Notes: generated by a model from the letters alone, not told the origin. Counted from the stretch's first letter, positions 1 to 7,334 are shown. The stretch is 19,161 nt of DNA from an uncultured Bacilli bacterium (GCA_947625315.1 CANQOE010000006.1:1-19161), one strand, 5' to 3'. Made by a program: numbers and translations.

Positions 1-729
1 AGCTCTATCACTATCACATGTACTTAAAGTACGAGCAACTTTTTCGATAACTTCTCTAATTAGATTATATTCATCTTTTAAAATATTCTCATTTAATTCT
101 TGATAAGCGTCTTCTTGAGCTTCACTTATGCCTTCAGTTAAAGCTATAACTTCTCCTTCAATTACACTTATAACACTAGGGGCATATATTCTTTTTTCTT
201 CTAAACTAACTTCTTTACCTTTAGAATTAGTTGTCGTATAATCATCTAATACGTTATCAAATAACTCTAATAACTTATAGTAATCTTGACTTCCTTCTTT
301 AGTCGTTGTAATTTTTTTATCGACAATTTCCCTAACATCTCTAATTTCGGAAATATCGACATAATAAACTTTTTGTAAATTAAAGTCTTTAGCTACTTTG
401 ATTAATTGTTCAATCATACTGCGACACCATGGACAAGTATTAAAACCAAAATAAACGACAAAAGTTTCTTTATTTTCCATAAGATTAATAATATCTTTTG
501 CTTCACTCATAACCATTGGATTATTAATATCTATCTTTACTTGCCGATATTCTACATCATTGTGATTTTTTTCGCCATTTAAAGATTCGTATTCTTCTTT
601 AAAAGCTAAAGCATCGGGATTTTCTTCTTCAACGGGAGCTTTTGGTCTAAACATCAAAGAAAAACCAATCGCCATGGCTATTAATAATACAAATAATATT
701 GAACCTATAATTAAAATCTTTTTTTTCAT
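1..729 (-). CDS. membrane-anchored thioredoxin-like protein, partial (C-terminus off window)
   Basis: The frame is open from an ATG at 729 to the left edge, giving 243 codons without a stop. Residues about 5-27 form a hydrophobic N-terminal segment after a lysine-rich start. No cysteine follows it, so it is a membrane anchor or uncleaved signal, not a lipobox. A charged linker (about 30-60) leads to a thioredoxin-like core in which VVYFGFNTCPWC carries the redox pair Cys99 and Cys102. The fold and CPWC motif imply an extracytoplasmic thiol-disulfide oxidoreductase or reductant; the partner is unknown. The segment after the motif, rich in Glu, Lys and Thr, may be an insertion in the fold. An AAGGAG sequence lies about 14 bases before the ATG, a rather long spacing, and a promoter is visible at 767-795. 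It follows the YunB-family gene and may also be cotranscribed with it. Confidence 0.82.
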   Translation of the reverse strand, partial: MKKKILIIGSILFVLLIAMAIGFSLMFRPKAPVEEENPDALAFKEEYESLNGEKNHNDVEYRQVKIDINNPMVMSEAKDIINLMENKETFVVYFGFNTCPWCRSMIEQLIKVAKDFNLQKVYYVDISEIRDVREIVDKKITTTKEGSQDYYKLLELFDNVLDDYTTTNSKGKEVSLEEKRIYAPSVISVIEGEVIALTEGISEAQEDAYQELNENILKDEYNLIREVIEKVARTLSTCDSDRA

Positions 730-766
730 AACTACTTAAAACTCTCCTTAAAAAACCTCTATAAAA

Positions 767-795
767 ATAATAACATCTTTTTTTTAATTTGACAA
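767..795 (-). promoter_or_regulatory. sigma-A type promoter for the thioredoxin-like gene
   Basis: On the minus strand, TTGTCA (790-795) is separated by 17 bases from TATTAT (767-772), 38 bases before the ATG at 729. The -35 element abuts the stop codon of the YunB-family gene, so the thioredoxin-like gene can probably be transcribed on its own. This is pattern recognition only. Confidence 0.55.
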
Positions 796-1539
796 TTAAT
801 TATCGATATTTTTTTGATAAACATTACTTTTCGCCTCTATTTCGCCATTATAAAAATTAGGCACTTCCCCTTCAACCATCATGCTAGCAATTAAAGCATT
901 ATATTTTAAATTAACATTTTCTTGTTTATTAAAAGATACTAAACTACTAGACATATCTATATAGACATAAAGTTCTACTAAAGCATTATTTAAACCATAA
1001 TTTGTTACTTTAGTTTCTAAATTAGTTAATATAGAACCCATAAAATTTATTTCTACAGGTATTCTAGGGCCAATATTATATAAATAAGGATTATTAAATA
1101 AACTACCTAAAGGAATACTTAAAACAAAGCTATTAGTTTGATAAGACATACTTTTATCTAAATAAGTTAAATTTATACTACCTTCTTCTATATCCTTTAA
1201 AGAAGTAGTTAAAACATTAGAAACAGTATCTAATACTTGATAAGCTTTATCTAAATCAAAATCGACATATAATATTTCATCATTAGCATTAGTTTTAATA
1301 ACTAAAATATCAGTTAAATTATTTTTATTTAAAACTTGATTATTTATTTTATCGGTAATTAATAATTTAAGATACCTATCTAATTCATTTGAAGATATAT
1401 CTAGTAAGGTATTACTTAAATTTTTACTAAAATAGACAAGTAAAAAAATAGTTAGACTACTTATTAAGATAATTACTAGACTAACTATTTGTTTTAAACT
1501 TATATTATAATTTCTTTTACTTTTAAAAACATATTTCAT
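796..1539 (-). CDS. yunB: YunB-family sporulation protein
   Basis: This 247-aa protein has one N-terminal membrane segment (about residues 18-38), then an extracytoplasmic domain. The second half carries the YunB family signature: IPLGSLFNNPYLYNIGPRIP, followed by VEINFMGSILTNLETKV, the stretch around NYGLNNALVELYVYIDM, and the closing MMVEGEVPNFYN. In Bacillus, YunB is a mother-cell sporulation protein of unclear biochemical role needed for normal spore formation. The length matches the family (about 250 aa). It begins 15 bases after the stop of the acidic tail-anchored gene and has no recognisable Shine-Dalgarno sequence, so translation may be coupled to that gene. Its presence suggests a spore-forming lineage or descent from one. 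The family call rests on remembered motifs, not an alignment. Confidence 0.8.
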   Translation of the reverse strand: MKYVFKSKRNYNISLKQIVSLVIILISSLTIFLLVYFSKNLSNTLLDISSNELDRYLKLLITDKINNQVLNKNNLTDILVIKTNANDEILYVDFDLDKAYQVLDTVSNVLTTSLKDIEEGSINLTYLDKSMSYQTNSFVLSIPLGSLFNNPYLYNIGPRIPVEINFMGSILTNLETKVTNYGLNNALVELYVYIDMSSSLVSFNKQENVNLKYNALIASMMVEGEVPNFYNGEIEAKSNVYQKNIDN

Positions 1540-1554
1540 ACTAAAATATATGTT

Positions 1555-2448
1555 TTAAAATAAACCAATATTTAAAAAACTATTTAAAAAAATAACTAAA
1601 CCAATTAAAAGAGCTACACAAATTAAGATTACGATCGTATATAATAAAGCTTTACTACTTCTTACCTCTTTCTTTAAATCATTAAAATCATCAAAATCAC
1701 TTTGGGTAAATTGTAAAGAATTAGTTAGTTCCGCAGTTTTATCATCTTCATCTTCTTCTTTAACTTCATCTTTATTTAAGTTTTCTGTTTTTTCTTCTTT
1801 CTTTAAATCTTCGACTTCTTGAACACTCATAATTGGAGCGGTTTCATTATTACTTTCTTCTTCTATTTCTTTAGCACCCATTACTCGCGTATTATCTTCC
1901 CCTTTTAAATCCGTTAAAATATCTAAAGGATCGATATCATCATTTTTTTGACTTAACTCCCGCATTGTAATTGTATTTATAAGTTCTTCTAATTCATCTT
2001 TCTTTTCTTGTTCTTTATCTTCAATAGTTAAATTATCTTCTTTTATATCTAAACTATTTAAAATATTATATTGGGTATCACGAACCTTTTTATAACGTTC
2101 TTTTTCATAATTTTCTTCTTTTTCACTACGAGCTTTTTCTAAAATAGCATTTATATCATATTCTCTTGTTTCATCTAAACTAATATTTTCTTCTTCTAAA
2201 GGTTCTTGTTCTTCTAAAACAATGCTTCTTCTTTTTTGGGGATTTTTATACTTTGTATCTAATATTTTTTTAATAGCTTCTACATCAATATTTTGAGCAT
2301 TATTATCAATGACGATTTCATTAGTATTTAATTCATAGTTATCTACTTCATAGTCGCTTAAATTTTCGTAAAGTTTCGCATTTTTTTCTTCTCTTAAATT
2401 TAAACTTTGGCCATTTTCATCATAATACTTTTGCATTCTCGTTTTCAT
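1555..2448 (-). CDS. acidic, tail-anchored protein of unknown function
   Basis: I do not recognise this 297-aa protein. Residues 1 to about 260 are highly charged and low in complexity, rich in Glu, Asp, Lys and Asn with several predicted helical or coiled stretches, for example around YDINAILEKARSEKEENYEK (about 97-116). It ends with a single hydrophobic segment (about 266-289, starting SSKALLYTIVILICVALLIG) and a seven-residue tail, so it should be C-terminally anchored with the acidic part in the cytoplasm. No catalytic motif is visible. A GAGGGA sequence lies 10 bases before the ATG and a promoter is visible at 2471-2499. It heads the minus-strand cluster with the YunB-family gene, so a role in a membrane or envelope process is a guess from context. 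Confidence 0.78.
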   Translation of the reverse strand: MKTRMQKYYDENGQSLNLREEKNAKLYENLSDYEVDNYELNTNEIVIDNNAQNIDVEAIKKILDTKYKNPQKRRSIVLEEQEPLEEENISLDETREYDINAILEKARSEKEENYEKERYKKVRDTQYNILNSLDIKEDNLTIEDKEQEKKDELEELINTITMRELSQKNDDIDPLDILTDLKGEDNTRVMGAKEIEEESNNETAPIMSVQEVEDLKKEEKTENLNKDEVKEEDEDDKTAELTNSLQFTQSDFDDFNDLKKEVRSSKALLYTIVILICVALLIGLVIFLNSFLNIGLF

Positions 2449-2470
2449 GATTAATCATTCCCTCATGATA

Positions 2471-2499
2471 ATAATAACATAATTTTTTTTAATTTTGAA
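2471..2499 (-). promoter_or_regulatory. promoter for the acidic tail-anchored protein operon
   Basis: On the minus strand, TTCAAA (2494-2499), a 17-base spacer and TATTAT (2471-2476) lie 23 bases before the ATG at 2448. This divides the 111-bp divergent region with the ferredoxin promoter. Both elements deviate from consensus (4/6 and 5/6). Confidence 0.4.
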
Positions 2500-2508
2500 G
2501 ATATAATC

Positions 2509-2537
2509 TTTAAAAAAGTGTAAACTTTTGATATAAT
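2509..2537 (+). promoter_or_regulatory. promoter for the ferredoxin gene
   Basis: TTTAAA (2509-2514), a 17-base spacer and a perfect TATAAT (2532-2537) precede AAGGAG (2547-2552), which lies 8 bases before the ATG at 2560. The -35 match is modest (4/6). Confidence 0.5.
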
Positions 2538-2559
2538 TTAACATAAAGGAGAGAATTTA

Positions 2560-2757
2560 ATGTCAAAAATAGTTGTAAATCAAGATGCTTGCATTGGCTG
2601 TGGTGCTTGTGTGGGAATAGATGAAGAACATTTCCAATTTAATGATGATGGTTTATCAAGTGTTAAAACCAATGAAAATTTGGATAGTGAAAATTTAAAA
2701 ACCACGATTAGTGCTTGTCCAACTCAAGCTATTAGTATTGAAGAAAATGCTGAATAA
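2560..2757 (+). CDS. 4Fe-4S ferredoxin, single cluster
   Basis: This small acidic electron carrier has 65 aa. The binding motif is CIGCGAC (Cys11, Cys14, Cys17), with the fourth ligand at Cys53 in SACPTQA. This is the Thermotoga/Bacillus-type arrangement with one 4Fe-4S cluster: the second CxxCxxC set is absent and the remnant helix is acidic (Asp/Glu-rich). The length is typical for the group (about 60-80 aa). It acts in the cytoplasm and passes electrons between oxidoreductases; no partner enzyme is encoded next to it. AAGGAG lies 8 bases before the ATG, and the hairpin at 2744-2770 overlaps the end of the gene, so it is probably monocistronic and separate from the ABC transporter downstream. 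Confidence 0.93.
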   Translation: MSKIVVNQDACIGCGACVGIDEEHFQFNDDGLSSVKTNENLDSENLKTTISACPTQAISIEENAE

Positions 2758-2770
2758 TTAGCATTTTTTT
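2744..2770 (+). terminator. intrinsic terminator of the ferredoxin gene
   Basis: AAAATGCT (2744-2751) pairs perfectly with AGCATTTT (2760-2767) across an 8-base loop and is followed by a T run to 2770. The stop codon (2755-2757) lies inside the loop, so the 5' arm is coding sequence. Confidence 0.75.
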
Positions 2771-2832
2771 AATTTACTTAAAATAGCATAAATAACTTTT
2801 TAGAATATAATACCTATGAAAGTGAGGAAAAT

Positions 2833-3822
2833 ATGAAAAAGAAAATTATATATTTTTTATTTCTTCTCTTAATTGGAGCTATAGTTCTATTTGTAATATT
2901 TTATCAACCTAAAAAAGAAACAACAAATTTAAAACATATCACTTTAGCCGAAGTTACCCATAGTGTTTTTTATGCGCCAATGTACGTAGCAATTGAAAAT
3001 GGTTATTTTAAAGATGAAGGAATAGATTTAGAAGTTATTTTAACACCCGGAGCTGATAAAGTAAGTGCCGCGGTTTTATCAGATACTGTTGATATTGGTT
3101 TTGCTGGAACAGAATCCGCGATATATGTTTATACCGGTGGTGAAGAAGATTATTTAGTAACTTTTGCTGGTTTAACAAAAAGAGATGGGCAATTTATCGT
3201 GGCTCGAGATTGTTCTAAAGAGTTTAAATTAACTGACCTTTATGGTCAAGAAATACTTGTTGGTCGCCCAGGTGGAATGCCAGTAGTCAATTTTGAAAAT
3301 GCGATGAAAAATGCTAATATCGATATTAGTAAAATAAATGTCAATTATAGTATCGATTTTGCTTCCCTATCCGGAACTTTTATGGCGGGAGTTGGCAACT
3401 ATGTCAACTTATTTGAACCAACCGCGACAAGTGTTGTAAATACTGGTTTAGGTTGTATTGTGGCATCTATTGGTGAATTATCTGGAGAAGTTCCCTATAC
3501 CGCCTTTTATGCTCGCAAAAGCTTTATCGATAATAATCCCGAAGTAATTAAAAGTTTTAATCGTGCTATTAATAAAGGTTTAGAATTTATTCAAAAGGAA
3601 GATAGTAGTAAAGTTGCCCAAGTTATACTTCCCCAATTTAGTGATACTTCTTTAAAAGATTTAACTACCATTATCGATAATTATAAAGAATATGATAGTT
3701 GGTTAACTAATACATTTATCAGTGAAGATAGTTTTGATAATTTACAAAATATTCTGCTAAATAATAATTTAATTAAAGAAAAAGTCCCTTATAATAAATT
3801 AATCCAAAATATCGATGAATAA
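2833..3822 (+). CDS. ABC transporter substrate-binding protein, NMT1/SsuA-like, membrane-anchored
   Basis: This 329-aa extracytoplasmic receptor belongs to the nitrate/sulfonate/thiamine-precursor importer type. After an N-terminal membrane segment (about residues 4-24) come the family's opening strand and helix, ITLAEVTHSVFYAPMYVAIE, with NGYFKDEGIDLEV, then the conserved blocks GGEEDYLVTFAGLTKRDG, VGRPGGMPVVNFE and TFMAGVGNYVNLFEPTA. These resemble type 2 periplasmic-binding proteins (NMT1/THI5-like). No lipobox cysteine follows the hydrophobic segment, so retention would rely on an uncleaved anchor, which differs from the usual lipoprotein receptor. GAGGA lies 4-5 bases before the ATG, and TATAAT at 2806-2811 could be its -10. 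It overlaps the ATPase gene by 8 bases. The ligand cannot be decided: no thiamine riboswitch or sulfur genes are present. Confidence 0.85.
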   Translation: MKKKIIYFLFLLLIGAIVLFVIFYQPKKETTNLKHITLAEVTHSVFYAPMYVAIENGYFKDEGIDLEVILTPGADKVSAAVLSDTVDIGFAGTESAIYVYTGGEEDYLVTFAGLTKRDGQFIVARDCSKEFKLTDLYGQEILVGRPGGMPVVNFENAMKNANIDISKINVNYSIDFASLSGTFMAGVGNYVNLFEPTATSVVNTGLGCIVASIGELSGEVPYTAFYARKSFIDNNPEVIKSFNRAINKGLEFIQKEDSSKVAQVILPQFSDTSLKDLTTIIDNYKEYDSWLTNTFISEDSFDNLQNILLNNNLIKEKVPYNKLIQNIDE

Positions 3823-4558
3823 ATTATTAAGTATTAAAAACTTAAGTAAAATATATTATTCTCAAAAAGATGCCATTAAAGCCATTGATGATATATCTTT
3901 TGATGTTTATGAAACGGATTTTATTAGTGTTGTTGGCCCATCAGGATGTGGTAAATCAACTCTTTTAAATATTTTAACCAATATGGATAGTAAAACATCG
4001 GGAACAATTACCACGAAAAATAATTTAAAATTTGGTTATATGCTTCAAAGTGAAGCCCTACTTGATTGGCGAACCCTAAAAGATAATGTTTTATTAGGTT
4101 TAGAAATAACAAATACTAAAACCAAAGAAAATGTTGATTATGTCATGCATTTAGTCGAAAATTATGGTTTAAAAGATTTTTTAAATAAATATCCTCGTGA
4201 ATTATCGGGAGGTATGCGTCAACGTGCTTCTTTAATTAGAACTCTAGCTTTAAAACCTGATATTTTAATACTAGATGAACCATTCTCTAAACTAGATTAT
4301 CAATCTGCTTTAAGAGTAAGTTGTGATGTCTTAAAAATTTTAAAACAAGAAAAAAAGACGGCCATCATGGTTACGCATGATTTAGCGCAAGCTATAAGTT
4401 TAAGTAATAAAGTAATTGTTTTAGCTAATCGTCCAAGTTATGTTAAAAACATTTATGAAATAAAAAGAGAAAAAGAAGGAAGCCCTATTGAAAATCGCAA
4501 AGATAAATATTTTAGTTATTACTATGATTTAATTTGGAAGGATTTAGAAAATGAGTAA
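3815..4558 (+). CDS. ABC transporter ATP-binding protein, SsuB/TauB-like
   Basis: This 247-aa nucleotide-binding subunit energises the importer. Walker A is GPSGCGKST (41-49), the Q-loop region reads MLQSEALLDWRT, the ABC signature is LSGGMRQR (130-137), Walker B ends in LDEPF (Asp154, catalytic Glu155), and the H-loop histidine is His188 in VTHD. All key residues are intact. Length and the MLQ...LDWRTL block fit the nitrate/sulfonate/taurine/thiamine-precursor ATPase family. The ATG at 3815 overlaps the receptor gene's end (ATGAATAA) and the gene's own end overlaps the permease start in the same way, indicating translational coupling of the three genes. It acts on the cytoplasmic face as a dimer. 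Confidence 0.93.
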   Translation: MNKLLSIKNLSKIYYSQKDAIKAIDDISFDVYETDFISVVGPSGCGKSTLLNILTNMDSKTSGTITTKNNLKFGYMLQSEALLDWRTLKDNVLLGLEITNTKTKENVDYVMHLVENYGLKDFLNKYPRELSGGMRQRASLIRTLALKPDILILDEPFSKLDYQSALRVSCDVLKILKQEKKTAIMVTHDLAQAISLSNKVIVLANRPSYVKNIYEIKREKEGSPIENRKDKYFSYYYDLIWKDLENE

Positions 4559-5333
4559 AGAACATCAAGCTTATTTAAGAAAATTAAAAAGAGAAAAAAT
4601 AATTGTCTTATTCTTTCAAATATTTATATTAGTTTTCTTCTTAATTTTATGGGAAGTACTAAGTAATAAAAAAATTATAAATCCCTTTATTTTCTCTAGT
4701 CCCACTAAAGTATTAGAAACAATTAAAAACTTATTTTTAAACTATCATTTACTTAAACATATCTTTACTACTTTATATGAAGTTATTATTGCATTTATTT
4801 TAGGAATATCGCTAAGTTTTATTATCGCGGTCATTCTTCATGAATTTAAATTACTAAATAAAATAGTTGACCCTTATTTAACAATGATTAATAGCTTACC
4901 TAAAGTAGCTTTAGGCCCTTTAATTATTATAATTGCGGGTGCTAATACCAAATCTATTATTGTAATGGCTCTTCTTATTAATTTAATTGTCGGTATTATA
5001 AGTATTTATAATGGTTTTAATAACATAGATCCTGATTTAATTAAATTATTTAAAACTTTTAAAGCTAAAAGAAAAGATATATTGTTTAAATTAACTATTC
5101 CTGCTTCCTATAAAACAATTATCTCTAGTTTAAAACTTAATATTTCAATGACTTTAATTGGCGTAATTATGGGGGAATTTTTAGTAAGTAAAGAAGGTAT
5201 TGGTTATTTAATTATTTATGGTACTCAAGTATTTAATTTAAATATTGTTATGAGTGGAATTATTATACTTATTATTATATCATTTATTCTTTATAAATTA
5301 GTTTTATTATTAGAAAAGAAATTAATTAAATAA
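4551..5333 (+). CDS. ABC transporter permease, SsuC/TauC-like
   Basis: This 260-aa integral membrane subunit belongs to the binding-protein-dependent transport permease family. It has about six hydrophobic segments, and the cytoplasmic coupling (EAA-type) region lies around residues 160-190, with TFKAKRKDILFKLTIPASYK before the conserved last helices. NPFIFSSPTKVLETI near residues 42-56 is the usual N-terminal block of this family (F-x-P-S/T-P-x-x-V). The start ATGAGTAA overlaps the ATPase stop by 8 bases. With the receptor and ATPase genes it makes a complete importer. A strong terminator follows immediately. The substrate is not predictable from the sequence. Confidence 0.92.
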   Translation: MSKEHQAYLRKLKREKIIVLFFQIFILVFFLILWEVLSNKKIINPFIFSSPTKVLETIKNLFLNYHLLKHIFTTLYEVIIAFILGISLSFIIAVILHEFKLLNKIVDPYLTMINSLPKVALGPLIIIIAGANTKSIIVMALLINLIVGIISIYNGFNNIDPDLIKLFKTFKAKRKDILFKLTIPASYKTIISSLKLNISMTLIGVIMGEFLVSKEGIGYLIIYGTQVFNLNIVMSGIIILIIISFILYKLVLLLEKKLIK

Positions 5334-5367
5334 GAAGCAAGCTAATTTTCTAGTTTGCTTCTTTTTT
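5334..5367 (+). terminator. intrinsic terminator of the ABC importer operon
   Basis: GAAGCAAGCTA (5334-5344) pairs with TAGTTTGCTTC (5351-5361) over a 6-base loop, giving 11 pairs with one G-T wobble, followed by six T (5362-5367). It starts directly after the permease stop codon. Confidence 0.92.
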
Positions 5368-5422
5368 AGTTAATTTAGTTTTAAACAAGTATTTAAATTT
5401 GATATTATAAAAAACTTATTAT

Positions 5423-5722
5423 TCAAAACCACATTTTTTTCATTTCTTTTAAAAATTTTTTGTTAATAGGATAAAATATATTTTCATAAATTATAGAATC
5501 AATTCCACAAAAAGGGCATATTGCTGTATTGTTATTATCACACCAATCATTAATTAATTTTGGATTAAATATTTTTAAGCAATAAAAACACCCACATTTA
5601 TTTACTTTTAGTAAATTATCTCTATTATGTGAACAACATACATGAGCATTTTCTAATTCTCTTAAAAGTTCTTCATTCTCTAAAGTTTGATTTTTAATTG
5701 TATTAAGTTTATCTTTATCCAT
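5423..5722 (-). CDS. small zinc-ribbon cytoplasmic protein, conserved hypothetical
   Basis: This is a 99-aa protein counted from the ATG at 5722. An in-frame TTG at 5731 would add three residues, but AGAGGA lies 10 bases from the ATG and only one from the TTG, so the ATG is preferred. A short acidic helix (about residues 8-27) precedes HVCCSHNRDNLL, then the metal-site pairs CGCFYC and CPFC and the end block PINKKFLKEMKKMWF. I recall a widespread uncharacterised bacterial family with the same CGCFYC, ...TAxCPxCGIDS and final KxWF blocks. Zinc binding is inferred and the function is unknown. It ends with TGA exactly where the family ends, which argues that TGA is a stop in this organism. The context is an accessory-looking block with a flavin reductase-like gene and broken dinD. 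Confidence 0.8.
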   Translation of the reverse strand: MDKDKLNTIKNQTLENEELLRELENAHVCCSHNRDNLLKVNKCGCFYCLKIFNPKLINDWCDNNNTAICPFCGIDSIIYENIFYPINKKFLKEMKKMWF

Positions 5723-5792
5723 AATTTTCAAATCCTCTCGTATATTAATAATTATTTTTAACTTTATTTGAATATTTTTTTATATCAACGAA

Positions 5793-5845
5793 GTTGCAAA
5801 ATTTAGAGAAACACAAAATAAAGGCAGTTTTTGCAAATTTGCAAC
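5793..5845. repeat. inverted repeat GTTGCAAA with an embedded 14-bp palindrome
   Basis: GTTGCAAA (5793-5800) is repeated inverted as TTTGCAAC (5838-5845). The right copy lies within the perfect palindrome TTGCAAATTTGCAA (5831-5844). The region lies between the flavin reductase-like gene's 3' end and the zinc-ribbon gene's start, about 70-125 bases upstream of the latter. It could be an operator or part of a weak terminator; no T run follows it on the minus strand. Confidence 0.4.
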
Positions 5846-5888
5846 AACTAAATTATTATTTAACCTTTTTTCTAAAATATATTTATAA

Positions 5889-6440
5889 TTATTTAAGTTT
5901 TAAACCGTCTTTAAAAGCTTCTCCTACTCTTTTAGTTACTTCATAGTAACCATGAGTATAAGGGTCAAAAGCTATAGCCGATACTTTAGTAATATCAACA
6001 TTTTCTCCATTCATTACTTTTTCATCAACGCTTACATTTAAGACTTTGCCGATAACTCCACAATCATTAAATTTTAAAAACTCACATTCCATACAAATAG
6101 GAAACTCATTTATAATGGGGGCATCAACATATTCGGATTTTGAGGCAGTCAAACCACTTCTTTCAAATTTATCAGGTGTATTATTGCCCGATACTACTCC
6201 AAAATAATCAGCTTCTGTTACATGATTACTATCAGCAATACTTACTGTAAAAGCCTTCCTTTCTTTAATATTTTGGACAGTTTTATGATTTTCTGATAAA
6301 TTTAAAACCACTTGATTTCGTTCAAACATAGTTCCCCAAGCAGCATTCATAACATCGATGCTTCCATCGCTATTATAAGTGGCAATCATAAGTACAGGCA
6401 TAGGAAATATCCCTTCCGTTATTTTAATATTTTTTCGCAT
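5889..6440 (-). CDS. flavin reductase-like FMN-binding split-barrel protein
   Basis: This 183-aa protein belongs to the flavin reductase-like (FMN-binding split barrel) family. It opens with ITEGIFPMPVLMIATYNSDG, then NAAWGTMFERNQVVLNLSE, HKTVQNIKERKAFTVSIAD and DYFGVVSGNNTPDKFERSGL, all standard blocks for the small oxidoreductases that bind FMN and reduce it or a substrate. The frame extends 11 codons further upstream (to 6473), but AGGAGG lies 10 bases before the ATG at 6440 and homologues start there, so this start is chosen. The exact substrate is unknown. Trp codons read TGG. A weak promoter overlaps the end of dinD (6469-6498). The neighbours give no pathway. Confidence 0.87.
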   Translation of the reverse strand: MRKNIKITEGIFPMPVLMIATYNSDGSIDVMNAAWGTMFERNQVVLNLSENHKTVQNIKERKAFTVSIADSNHVTEADYFGVVSGNNTPDKFERSGLTASKSEYVDAPIINEFPICMECEFLKFNDCGVIGKVLNVSVDEKVMNGENVDITKVSAIAFDPYTHGYYEVTKRVGEAFKDGLKLK

Positions 6441-6468
6441 ATTCTTTATTCCTCCTATTATTAATTTT

Positions 6469-6498
6469 ACCATAATTTATTTCTAAAATAAATGTCAA
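6469..6498 (-). promoter_or_regulatory. possible promoter for the flavin reductase-like gene
   Basis: On the minus strand, a perfect TTGACA (6493-6498) overlaps the dinD stop codon. An 18-base spacer leads to TATGGT (6469-6474), a 4/6 match. The weak -10 leaves the call uncertain. Confidence 0.35.
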
Positions 6499-7334
6499 TC
6501 AAATAATTTCTTTAAGTCATTCTTTTCTTTTTCCAGTTCTTTTAAACTTTTTTTAGGAGTTGGTAACTCTTCTGGCATTGTTCCACCCAATTTTTTTATA
6601 GTATCTCGCACTGCTTTACCAACTTCATAATGCGTTTTATTAGCTTCACTTTCTTTTTTAACATTATCTCTTTTTAATTTTTGTTCGGTTTGAGAAATTC
6701 TAAACAAATTAGCTATAAGTTCATCACTACCCATATTATCTAATATATTTTCTCGATATCTTAAACCTTTTCTTTTAGCAATATCATCGGCAGTTTCTCC
6801 ATTATATAAGCCTTTATATCCATAATTATGAAATTTATCAAAATTTTTTACTCCTGCATTCTTAGCAGCTTGATTTAATGAATAATTTCATTTTCTAGTT
6901 AAATTTCTTTGATAGAACCTTTTCTCATCTTCGGTTAACTTACTATATTCTGCTTCTGTTAACTCCATTTTTCTAGTTTGAATTGCAAAATAAGTTTGTC
7001 CTAAAGCCACAGTTTCTTTTTTAGAATCTGCATTTTGAACTATTAAGTAACAAGCATAACGAGATAACTTGTAATCAGTAATTTTTCTTTTAGCACCTTT
7101 AGCTAAATTTATCATTTTCCCCACTTGGGAAAAATGATCATCCAAAGAATTATTGCTATTCTCACAAGCAATTTTTGCACTCTCTATTACATTGAGAAAT
7201 TTATCCCATTTCTTATATTCGAGAGCCTCCATTAATTCCCTCGCATACCAATATTCCCCTCTAAATTCATCATAGTGTTTAATACTTTCAAATATTTTGA
7301 CAGTATCTTGCACTTTTAAAAGTTTTTCGTTCAT
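6495..7334 (-). pseudogene. dinD: DNA damage-inducible protein D, interrupted by an in-frame TGA
   Basis: One reading frame of 279 amino-acid codons plus a TGA stop matches DinD in length, but codon 149 (6888-6890) is TGA. The N-terminal part keeps FRGEYWYARELMEALEYKKW, KIACENSNNSLDDHF, GAKRKITDYKLSRYACYLIV and VALGQTYFAIQTRK. The part after the TGA keeps NYGYKGLYNGETADDIAKRK, DNMGSDELIANLFRISQTE and LGGTMPEELPTP, with no frameshift. The flanking residues read NLTRK-stop-NYSLNQ; I recall glycine at this point in relatives (GGA to TGA, one change), but this needs an alignment. A restart at the ATG at 6734 has no ribosome binding site. In E. coli DinD is SOS-induced and modulates RecA filaments. 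GGGGGA sits 7 bases before the start, and the SOS promoter upstream is intact, so the break looks recent, or a sequencing error. Confidence 0.88.

Noticed and set aside
2771..2832. Thiamine or other riboswitch before the ABC importer
   Set aside because: Only about 60 bases separate the ferredoxin terminator from the receptor start, too short for a TPP aptamer, and no conserved core is seen.
6495..6734. Separate 79-aa gene
   Set aside because: It is the C-terminal third of DinD in the same frame as the upstream part, conserved coding continues upstream of its ATG to the TGA at 6888, and it has no ribosome binding site.
6495..7334. TGA as a sense codon (Trp or Gly) in this organism
   Set aside because: The Trp codons checked in dinD, feoB and the flavin reductase-like gene are TGG, no other gene has an internal TGA, and the zinc-ribbon gene ends with TGA exactly at the family's C-terminus.
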